A DNA stretch of 64,000 bases from Apis mellifera. Taxonomy: Eukaryota > Arthropoda > Insecta > Hymenoptera > Apidae. The stretch's first letter is position 1. Every line of letters starts with the position of its first letter. A program made the translations under genes and the position numbers. The notes below the pieces were generated by a model. That model did not search any database, was not told where the DNA came from, and worked only from the letters and a program-made list of their open reading frames with translations. Of this stretch, positions 50,905-61,475 are shown piece by piece. The stretch lies in assembly GCF_003254395.2 (NCBI RefSeq), contig NC_037645.1:1947222-2011221 (forward strand), read 5' to 3'.

Positions 50905-51964
50905 TTATTCTTTTTGCTGTTCTTTTCCAAGTATATGATTTGTTTTCTGACTATATTCATGCAGTTCTTTTAGTTTTAATTCTTCTTTCTGTATTACGTT
51001 CTTTGCATTTTCTTTTATTTTACTAAAATATAGAAATTAATTTTATTTGTTAATATTTGGAACAGATAAAACTTTTTAATTTAATTTAAATTTTAAAATT
51101 TATTATATTGGAGACTTACTCTCGTCTTGCATTCATCAGTTTTGATCCTGCTTCATAAAGATTATTCATATCAGTTTGAGTTATGAATAAAATGAATGAT
51201 GTGATACAACCATATATAGCACCCAATATTGTTCCTAATAATGTTCCTGCAAATGCTCCTTTCAAACCCATATTCATTTTATATATAAAACCTGCTACAG
51301 CTCCACTAAACATAGTATTTAACACATCAAATTTTTCTCTATATACAAATAAGAATGCTGATACACTCCTAATGAAGAATATTATATTAATTTATATTTA
51401 TAAAATACATAATATTATAATAAAAAGAAAAAATTTTAGGTAAAAAAAAGAAATTGTAAATATAATTCTTACGAGAACAAGAAACAAAAGAATCCAACTT
51501 TTATGCCAAATGAAATACCCCCTTTTGTTAAAGCAGAGCTTATTTTATTTTGTACATCTCGATAGGCATAAAATTTGTGTTCATATAAGGTAGCTTGATT
51601 TTCTTTTTTATGAATTTCTCGAATATCTTTTACTTTATTTATTCCACCTAATAAGAATCCTGTTATAAAACCTAAGGATGTTGCATTATAGACCGATTGT
51701 AGTTCTTTGGTTGGATATCCTTTTCTGTTAAGAATAAACAATATAATAATTTGATTAAAAAGAGTAAATAAGAGGAATAAGAAATAATAAATATGAATTA
51801 AATGATTATTCTTACTCATCAAAAAAATAACCTCCATATTTGTTTATAAATGCTTTTCTTTTAAATAATTCTGTTAATTTTCCATTAGAATCACTATCAG
51901 AAGAAAAATTAAATGGAAAAAACGCAGAGCAGATCAATCTTCTGTTTATTATTGCACGTAACAT
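50905..51964 (-). CDS. TIMMDC1-type complex I assembly factor (Tim17-family membrane protein), 4 exons, 255 aa
   Basis: Exons (minus): 51964-51816, 51724-51473, 51368-51120, 51022-50905; 768 nt. TIMMDC1 (C3orf1; RPII140-upstream protein in flies) is an inner mitochondrial membrane protein that helps build the membrane arm of complex I. The Tim17-like core shows glycine-spaced helices: TSLGFITGFLLGGINK, GGISFGIKVGFF, MFSGAVAGFIYKMNMG and KGAFAGTLLGTILGAIYG. Start codon at MLRAIINRR, a mitochondrial-like basic N-terminus. The C-terminal exon is a charged Lys/Glu tail. Confidence 0.93.
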
Positions 51965-53080
51965 GTTATATATGTTCTTTATATATATTCACTGCTATTT
52001 TTATTATATGTTGTTTATGAATTGTAATATTAAACATGTAATTAATAAATATATTATTAATTTATATTTTCATTTTATTTTTCATAAAATTAACATTTTT
52101 AAATTATACATTTAAATAGTGATTATGATTATGATTATTTTACACTGAATATAAAGAACTTAGAAATTCGATTTCTGAGAATTTGAGAATCAATGATCGG
52201 AAAAATATAAAGATCTATATGAGATCGCATCATTTTTAAAAATCGATTTTAGTAATGTATTCAAATTTTTCTAAATCATTATTTTATATAAATAACATTT
52301 TTTTACTTTTTAAAAAATATTTTTCAAAATTTATTTTTTCTTATCATATTTCGTATCATAGTTTAAAAAATTTTTATTATTATATATCTATTATATATTA
52401 TATATCTATTATTATATATTTATTATATATCTATTATTTCATATTATTATAAAATTTCATATTTTCATAAATTATTATATAATAATTAATTCTTCACTTT
52501 TTTCCTTTTTAATAATTATTAAATAAAAAATAAAAAGATTGCAATTTTTTACCATAATAATTAAATAAATTCAGATAATAATTAGATAATAATTAGATAA
52601 AATATCATTATGAATAGAATAAAAAATATGTGATATAATAGAAAATATATTTTAAAAAAATGAAATATTTTATATAAATATAATATTTGTATCAAATACG
52701 ATCATTAATTTAATTATTTTTATAAAATTATTTTTTAATTTTGTATGAAAATTAGAATAATCTTTTTTTAAATGGATGATAGTGGCGCCGCCAAGACAAT
52801 GAAATTCATATCATATGAGTAACATTTTTCGCGCCTTTTTATAATTCGTAAAATATTGAATGTTGAATTTCAGATTTGACAGTAAAATCAATATTATTCG
52901 CAAAAGAAATACATTTTCAAATGTCATTATGCAAATAAGGATTTTTTTATTCATATTGATTAACAATAAAACTTTTATTATAAAATTTTTAAAATTATTT
53001 TCGTGTTTAGACATTTAAAATAAATGATACGAACAAATACATTGATAGATTTACTTACATGCGCCGGCGTATGATATCGT
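51965..53080. other. Upstream flank of TIMMDC1, AT-rich intergenic
   Basis: Probably contains the TIMMDC1 5' UTR and promoter. A small GC patch (TGGCGCCGCCAAGA) near 52783-52796 stands out. Frames in this stretch are AT artefacts. Confidence 0.5.
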
Positions 53081-53244
53081 TTTGACGTAACAATATTACG
53101 TCAGAACATGGTTTACAGTACGCAAAAGGGATAGTACGCGTGGGTGTGTTGGAAAGATTCGCAAGGAGTGGAAGGGAAGCCATGGCGGAGGTGGAACGTC
53201 AATAGGAGAATCCTTTAGCTGTGTAGTGGGGAGAATGGATGAAG
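53081..53244 (+). promoter_or_regulatory. Promoter-like island with paired CRE-type sites and possible first exon
   Basis: TGACGTAA and its reverse complement TTACGTCA are arranged as a perfect inverted repeat with a 5-base spacer (53083-53103), i.e. two CREB/ATF or PAR-bZIP type sites. Downstream to about 53244 the sequence turns GC- and GG-rich and contains a short upstream-type frame at ATGGCGGAG, then ATGGATGAAG directly before a possible donor (aag|gtaggg). It looks like the start of an unrecognised plus-strand transcript. Confidence 0.4.
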
Positions 53245-55680
53245 GTAGGGACTATCGTAGGGGTATTAGGGATAGAATCAGGGACGTAGTTATGAGTAAT
53301 TTAATAATATTTTTTCGATTTTTTTTTTATTTTTATATTATTTGAGATTATAATTACTACGAATATAAACTCGCACAAATGACTTATAAGCAATAATCAT
53401 GTTCACAAGAATTCTTTTGATTGACTTGCAATTGTGCTTCTAATTAATAAGTATTATTTATTTCTTTAAAATTTTTTTATTCGATTGCTCATACTCTACA
53501 AATTCACTATTATTATATCATGATATATATGTTAGTTTGAATAATTTTGTTATAAAATAAAAAAAAATTTTTTAAATGAAACTATAAGAATCAATTATTA
53601 AATTTTCTTTTTTAATTCTTAATTTTTAAGTATATTTTTTGATTTTTTATTAAAAATTTATTAATTATGAATAATATTCTTTTTTTTAAAAATAGATGAT
53701 TTTTTTATTTTATTTATTTTATTTATTTTTCTTTACAATACTATTGAGAATGTTACGCTAAAAGATGAAAGATGAATTGGTTTTATCTTATATAATTTTC
53801 GAAATATTCAATTTCGAAACTTAATAATTTAATAATTTAATAAATAAATTTATTTATCACGTAAAAACACTATCAACAAGTATGTTTCATTTTTCTTTTA
53901 AATTCTATTTTCTAGAAGAATTTTTTTAGAAGATTTTTACAAGAATTTTTTTAATAGAATTTTTTATAAAAACTTACAAAGAATATATTTAATAAAAATT
54001 AAGCTCAACTATATTCAATTTTAACTTTTGATGTAATTTCATTTGAAAAAAAAAATTTTAAAAAAACATAATAAAATAATAAAATATAATTTTTATGTTA
54101 TAGTTATTTTAATTCTAGTTATTTCATTTAATACAAATTTTAATCTGAATCCTGGAAAATTTAGTTAGTTCAAAATCTTTTTATATTTTCATTCGAAGCA
54201 ACTAAACAAAGATATCCAAAATCCCTAGGAAATATTTGATTTCAAAATATGATCAAATTTTTTTTTATATATTCATTTAAATTATATATTTCAAAGTAAT
54301 ATTGGATAATATAGAATTTGTTTAAGCTGTAATATATGATTTCATATTTTTGCCTTCAATTTTATTTTGAGAATATCTCTTTTACCAAAAAATCATGGTA
54401 TCCTTTTGTAAAGTTCTTGTGGTAACATCCATTAATTTTAATTAATCTTATGAAATTATTGATCAAAATAAATCAAATCAAAAAATTACACACATATACT
54501 CATACTTTAAATAAATATATATAAATATATATAAATCTATAAATTTAAATATGTAATTGTATCTAGATTATAAGTATGTAATCTATATTTATATATATTA
54601 TATAAAGTTAAATATTTTCGAAGCCACGATATAACAGGAGAGATTTATTCAACAAGAATAAATCCTCTTTTATAATATGGCGAAAACATATGGTATTTTG
54701 AAGTTCGTGTTATCATTATATTACTTGTACTTTGTATAAATTATTTTTAATGAAATAGTTCAGAGTAATTTTATAATATGTAACATATATATAACATTTA
54801 AAATTAAATTAAAATTATTTTTTCAAAAAATGAAAATTGTAAATATTAATTTGTTTGCTAATTCTTGATTATATATTTTTTTAAGATGATAAAAATATTT
54901 TTTTTTAATTTTAGTAATTGTAAACTTTTTTGGAATTATTTCTTTCAAAATGATTCCCTACTAAAATAGATTTATTAATTAATTATTTATAAAATGATTT
55001 ATAAGTTGTATGCAAAATAATATTTTGTTATGTTATGAATTAATTATGTATTATGTTATAAAGTAATTGCAAATTTAATAATAAATAATTTTATATAATA
55101 ATTTTATATAATTTTATATAATAATTAAAAGATATACTATGAACGAATATTGGAATAAATTTTATTTTTAATTTTCTTAGAAAGATAAAAGAATGATTTC
55201 TAATCTTTACAGATTGCTATTTATTTATGGAAAAGATTTATAGAATATTTTAAGGTACAGGGCACTCCCGCATGTAGCACACTACCAGGTTTTATTGGTC
55301 TAAGAAGGAGAAACATGGTAAAGCATCAGTGATGTAGCATTTGATAGGGTGTTTTTATAGGGTGCTACTAATGGAATTAAATTACTCTATGAAACAATTA
55401 TTTCTAACTTGAAAAACTTAAATCTATTAAAGTATTAAAATATTATTTTATAATTATAATAATGATAAATTTAATTCAATTTAGATTCAAATTAAAGAAT
55501 CTTAATGAAATAAGATTCAAAAATTCATGAAATTGAATCAGTCAAATCAATTAAATTAATAGAACAAATTTATTATATTGATCCAATAATTAAATAAACA
55601 ATAAAATAGCAAAATTTATAAAATTAATGAAGTAGATTGAAATCAAGATTATTAGAATCAATGGATCAATGGATCCAGAG
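53245..55680. other. AT-rich intergenic or intronic stretch
   Basis: No coding frame. Contains an imperfect inverted repeat at 54637-54669 (GAGATTTATTC / GAATAAATCCTC) and a small less-AT-rich island at about 55250-55370. Nothing else recognised. Confidence 0.5.
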
Positions 55681-56531
55681 TACTAATGTAACTTATACCC
55701 ATCACTATCAACATCATCTTCACCACCACCACCCTGATCAGGGTATTTCGTCGAGGGGTTACTCAAGGGTGGGGAGATAGATAGTGGGATCAGGAGTATA
55801 GGGGTGGGACAGAGAGTAGCTAAGGCGAACAGAGAGGGAATCAAGCCGAGCCCCACGGACCATCGCCACCCGTGTGTATCGCACTAAAATGTGACTCTGG
55901 CCAGCAGCACCGGGAGCCGTGTGAGCGCGAGCGCGAGAGCGAGAGAGAGTTGTGTGTGCCGGAATTTTCGTTAGTTTAGAAAGCAACAACTGCGTTTTTT
56001 CTCACTTTGTAGCTAAGCCAATAAGTCAATACTGTTTATCGGATATTTTAAAAAATCAAAGAGAAAGTGAAAGAGTAGGAACATTCTATAAAAAAAGGAG
56101 GATATCTGCTTGAGCGACTCGCAAAAACTGTATAAAAAAAAAAAAAAAACATATCATTTTCTTGTAATTGAGAATCGCCTGATCCGAAATTCTTTAGATC
56201 ATAGTATGTTCGACTGAATAGTGAAAAAGAAGAGCCAGCGGATCTAGTGGATGAATAGAAGAGATACGAATCATGTCATGCAAATTGTAGACAGATGTAT
56301 TGAGTACATATATATGCGTAGAAGTAGAAAAAGTGTACTTTGTTATTCCATCGTTACAATCGTTTATTCGCGTTCCCTTGCTACGTGAAAAACAAAATTG
56401 TTACACGGAGTCACCCAGTCAACTCCGATGATCATCCTGGATTAGTGTACTTTCGCACCACTCCGCTGTGAACTGTGATTCCTTGTGTCGTGGACGAAAA
56501 GCAGGGTGATCGCGACGACGGGATAAACGAG
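55681..56531 (+). promoter_or_regulatory. Promoter and untranslated first exon of a plus-strand gene leaving the window (inferred)
   Basis: An 850-base block with high GC and CpG compared with flanks, including a (CACC)n patch, GAGCGCGAGCGCGAG and GAGAGAG runs (GAGA-factor-like), several short upstream ATGs with early stops, and a consensus donor (acgag|gtaaga) at 56532. No long frame. This is the typical look of the leader exon of a developmental gene with a long first intron; the coding exons would lie beyond 64000. I cannot name the gene. Confidence 0.5.
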
Positions 56532-57595
56532 GTAAGATAAACATCATATTTTGTCACTCGTTGTATTGATATATTATATATAGTGTTAATCGAAATGTTT
56601 CTTCATCTTTCTTATCTTTCAAAAGAGTAAAAAGTATATATTGTTCTCGAAATAAAGTAAATCTTGATAGTTTGCACAAATTGCATAAAAAAGAGTAAAA
56701 GAATAATTCAAGAGAAATTCGTTTAGAAGATGATTTGATCAGAGATCCCCTTTTTTTTATTTAACATTGAGAAAGTAAAGCATATTGCAAGAGATTGGCA
56801 GTTTTTTCCAAGAAGAGAGAGTATAGATAAAGGGAGGAATTTTTTTTTTGAGAAGAAAGTAAAAATAATCTCATCACAAGGAAGTTTATTTATTAGATAT
56901 TTGCATTTGATACTGAAAATTGATTGAAATGAAAAACGATTAAAATTAATAATTATAATTATTTATTTTGTTTTGAAATTTATTATTGATAAATTCTTAA
57001 ATAATTTGAATGATAAAATTATTTTTGTAAAAATATTAGGAGATGTTTAGTATTGATTATTAAAATAGTTATAATTTGAGACTTAATAATTTCTTTTTTT
57101 ATATTTCTCTATATATATAGTTTCTCTCTATTATATATAGTCTCTATAATAAATAAGCTATCAAAATAAGCTTTTTAATCTTTTTAATTTTTATTTAGTT
57201 AAAAAAATTTCCATTTTATTCTGTCATTATTCTTCCTTTTAAAAAGACTTTTAAAATTCAATGTGAATTAATGTTATAATTATTTCAGTTAATATTAATT
57301 CTAACAAAAATAATTAATGTATTGATGGATTTTTTTCTTTCTTATTTTCCTGATATTCATTTCAACAAAAGTTTTTTTCATTTTCAGTAATATTTTGCAG
57401 TGATATCAAATGACTTTGCTCATACTTCTATGATTAATCAAGAAATTAATTCATTCATCATAAATATTTGTAAATTTGTAATAAAAATAATTTTCTGTAC
57501 ATAAATAATCGTCTTTTTATATTTTCTTTTTTTTAACATTCCATGGATAATAATGCTTGGTTATCAATAGAAATTTTCATGGTGACTCATTTGAG

Positions 57596-57610
57596 GTTAG
57601 GTTAGGTTAG
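57596..57610 (+). repeat. Short telomere-type tract
   Basis: Three GTTAG units in a row, GTTAGGTTAGGTTAG, i.e. the insect (TTAGG)n telomere motif as a short interstitial copy. Such short copies are common in hymenopteran genomes. Confidence 0.7.
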
Positions 57611-60600
57611 AGATACCAGTCAAAAGATTTTAAAGATTTAGATATGGTAGATATTTTTAATACAAATTTTTTTAAAGAGTTTTTTTTCTTTTAAATTGTT
57701 AAAGGCAAGATATATATATTACAATTTTTGTAATGTTATTTATTATAATTATTATAATTAAATTTATGATCTTCTGTGATTTGAAATTTTTCAATGTTTT
57801 GTTGATATAATGTAAGATTTTTAAATAATATGGAGTATAAGATCAAAGATAAATTAGATATAAACTTTAACTTTTGAATATTTAAACTGTACTTACATTA
57901 GATGCGTATGAAATTTCAAATTTTCAAAGTTTTTCCTTTTTTCATCTCAAGAAGAAAAAAAGATAGAAAGTAATGCAGGAAAATTTAAAATATGAAAATA
58001 TGAGAATAAGTAAAAATATTAAATTGAAAAGATATAATGTCATATTGAAAATCTTTCACGAATATCTAATTCATTTCTCTTAATACGAATTTATAAAAGA
58101 TAAACAAGATTTATTAAGAATAAATTAAAACAGTAAATTAAGAAAAGAATATAAGAAGAGAAAATGTGAAAATTGTTTAATCAAATCATAATAAATTATA
58201 TATATAATGAATGAAGATTAGTTTTTATAGAAATATAATTATATTTTCATTTCTTGTATTATATATTATATTTACAAAAAATATGATGTCAATTTTATCA
58301 ATATTCAATATTCAATATTATATTATTTTATTATATTATATTTAGTCCATTTTTTTATTTTTTAATACTTTAATCAATTTTACATATAAAAACAACTTAA
58401 AAATAAAACATATTAAATTATTTAGATATAAAATTGATATGATTAAAATGTACATTTTATTTGCAAATGATTTCAAATAGTTTTGTTACCATTTTGTAAA
58501 TTGATTTTTAATGCTCATACTATCGATAAGTTCCAATCTCATATTTTTATCCAATAGTATGTGACACGCAATGTTTCGATTGTATGTTTATTGGTATTCG
58601 TGTTTCTTTGCCAGGAATGTTTCGCTATTTTTTCTCTTTCCATGCTTTTAAATGCTGCCATTGATTATACAAGATGCTCCCTTTTATCGACTTGCTACAT
58701 ACTGGAAACATGAAATTATTCAATAATAAAAAAAAGATATTTGTACCGATAATAAAAAATAAAATTAACAATAAAAAAAATATATGTATTTTTTGAAACA
58801 ATATTCGAAATATGCATATACAAATATTCCAAATATATTTCTCTTATTTAATGTAATAATTTTTGTAATCTTTTGTAATTATTATACTGTAGTTTAAAAG
58901 AACAATGCGCCATTTGTGTTCTATCTATGCAATATGTCGATCGATGTATCCTATACTATTTATTCAATATAATGACAAACAACACATACTTTGTGCATTC
59001 TATGCTATATATCCAAGCATCTTTTGAATTTATAGTTAGTATAGATTTATTTATATAGTTGTTCCACATTCTTCTCGTTGTAAGGACAATTTATTCACGT
59101 GAATTACGTAATCGTGTAACAAGTTCGATTTGAAAGAGTCACGTAGATACACTGCAATCTCGTTAAAAGATTTTAATGAGTTTTACGAAAAAGTTTTATT
59201 CCATTTCGATGTGATTTTATTCAAATGATTAATGACGTATCTCTTAATCTCGCTTATTCAATTGCTTTTTCATTTATACATAATGTTTTACTAAATCAAT
59301 CTTAATATATTTTTAATCTGTAATTAGAAAATATTTATTTTAATTTTCATGTTTCAAAACTTTTTTTGATCTTTATCATTATATTGTAATATTTTAAACA
59401 TTTAATCTTAAAAATTCAATTCTTAAATTAAATGTTGAAAACTTATTTAAAGCTATTTCCGATTTATAAATAAATATATTCTTTAATCCAATATATATTG
59501 GAAAATAAAATATTATCATTTTTCTATTTTTTATGTTGAATATTATTATAATATTATTTTCGTTTATTTTATTTTTAGTAAATATCGTTTTATAATATTA
59601 ATAAATGCAATTAATCATTTTTCAAATATTATATTGTTTCAAATTTATCGTAATATTATTTATAGTTTGTTACTATTAATTCTTTAGATATAACAGAGAA
59701 TCAACGATTATCCCTTTAAGTAGACAAACGATCCATAGAATGTAAAATAATAATCATAGTGAATATAATTAATTAATAAGAGAGAAAAGCTTCAGTTATC
59801 GAGAAAACAAGGCAGATACGGATTACAAGAAATGAAGAAGCGGCGGGAATAATCATAGGAACTTGTGAAGTCGAGCCAATTAACAGGAATATAGGGGTGG
59901 TTTTGCGTTTGATAAGATCTGGGATACTCTGGAGCAATTTTCATCTTTGTTCATTTTGAAAAGAAAGCACGTCCCATAAGAGAAAAAAAGTGTATAATGA
60001 TTCGTTTCTTTTCATTTTATTTTTGTTTTATATTTGGTAATTTGTTAAAAATAGAATTTTTAAAATAATAAGAAGTTGAAGAATGTTTAATCTTATTTTT
60101 TTTTTCCTGATTGTTTCACTCTCTTTTTTTTTTCAATTTTTCAAATGATTACGAAATTGTAGGAAGGATAACCTTCTTGAAATTGTCTTCCAATTGGATT
60201 TTTCCTTTTGCATCACTACATTGCATAACCATTATCTCAATGAAGCAAAAACGTGCTTTCCATTTTCTAGACCAGCTGATACTTTTTTCATTTCTTGATA
60301 CAATTTCTGATTATTTTCTTGCTAATTTGCAAATTATTCTAAGCGAATCCTAATGTATTATCTTTTTAAAAATATATAAAATATTTTGAAAATATAATAC
60401 TTTTTTTTTGAAATAGATTTTTAGAATTATAAAATAGATTTATATTATCAGATTTATATTATATACATTGATTATTTTCAGTTGCTTAAATATTTATCTC
60501 ATAGATATTTTTAACAGGAATTTATGCTATTTCCGAGTTGTTAAGAAGCAATTTCCTTGCAAAAATTCTTCTCTAGTTTATCGGAAGTTGAATGAAAAAT

Positions 60601-61289
60601 TGAATTTTCTTGCATTCAAGAATAAATCCATTAAAATGTCGCCTAATATGTTTCAAAGCAGAGTATAGAAGTTTTTTAGATTTGGTTTTAGTTTGTTCAG
60701 AGGAAAAAAAATGAAAAAAAAAAAAAACTATTTTTCTTGTAATGAATAGAACTTTTTCAATCGTTATATTATAGACAAAATCCCATCTTTAAAACTTATT
60801 TTTTTAAAACTTAGAATCTAATTTTTTAAGTTTTGTTTCAATCCTCTACTTCTTTTGTTTATTTTTATATTATTTTAACATATTTATATTTATTTCCATA
60901 TCAGGAATATTAAAATTCTTAATACATATATGTAATATTGATGAGATTCTTATGCTTCGAGATAATTTTAATTATTTCTATCATTTTGTTTATTCTGGCA
61001 AGATAATCTTCTATAAATGATGAATTTGATTGATTCTATGAATTTTTCAAAATTTATAAAATCAAAAGTTATATTAATATATTATATTAATACTATAGTT
61101 TTTTCTTTTGATTTTGATTTGTATTGTAAAATAAAAATTAACAGTAATTATTAATATCTATTTCTCATTAGAATAATGATATAATAATAAAAAACAAAAA
61201 AGCAATAAGTAGATAGTAAAGATATAAATTTCTAATCTCATATATGTGATATGACACTATAGAGGGATAATTGTGTTTTATATTTCTTT

Positions 61290-61475
61290 TTAAGTCTTCA
61301 TCAATTTGAATCACTAGAGAGATTTCTTTTTCCCAGATTCTTCTTTCGCACGAGGAGGCTTCTTGCTGTTTCTGTCCGTTGCATTGCGGTAGATCGATGT
61401 ACCAGAGTTCAGGGTTACGTTGTAAGGCCTCCTCGTTGCCGACCAAATCTGCAGTCACACGTGCGCCGCGTTAAT
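61290..61475. other. Unassigned exon-like island
   Basis: A GC-richer block with two readings. On the minus strand a frame after a ctgcag acceptor-like site reads DLVGNEEALQRNPELWYIDL and onward with normal amino-acid balance to about 61290, but has no upstream ATG or matching donor. On the plus strand, a strong acceptor (ttctttttcccag at 61337) is followed by ATGTACCAG and a possible donor (gtt|gtaagg), which would make it an exon of the plus-strand gene. I cannot choose and do not recognise either product. Confidence 0.35.

Noticed and set aside
55759..55989. 76-codon minus-strand frame rich in Arg, Ser and Pro
   Set aside because: Arises from the GA- and CG-rich leader exon; low complexity and no splice partner.
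60111..60668. Two plus-strand frames of 66-80 codons
   Set aside because: Phe/Ile/Leu-rich AT noise inside the presumed intron, with no splice context.
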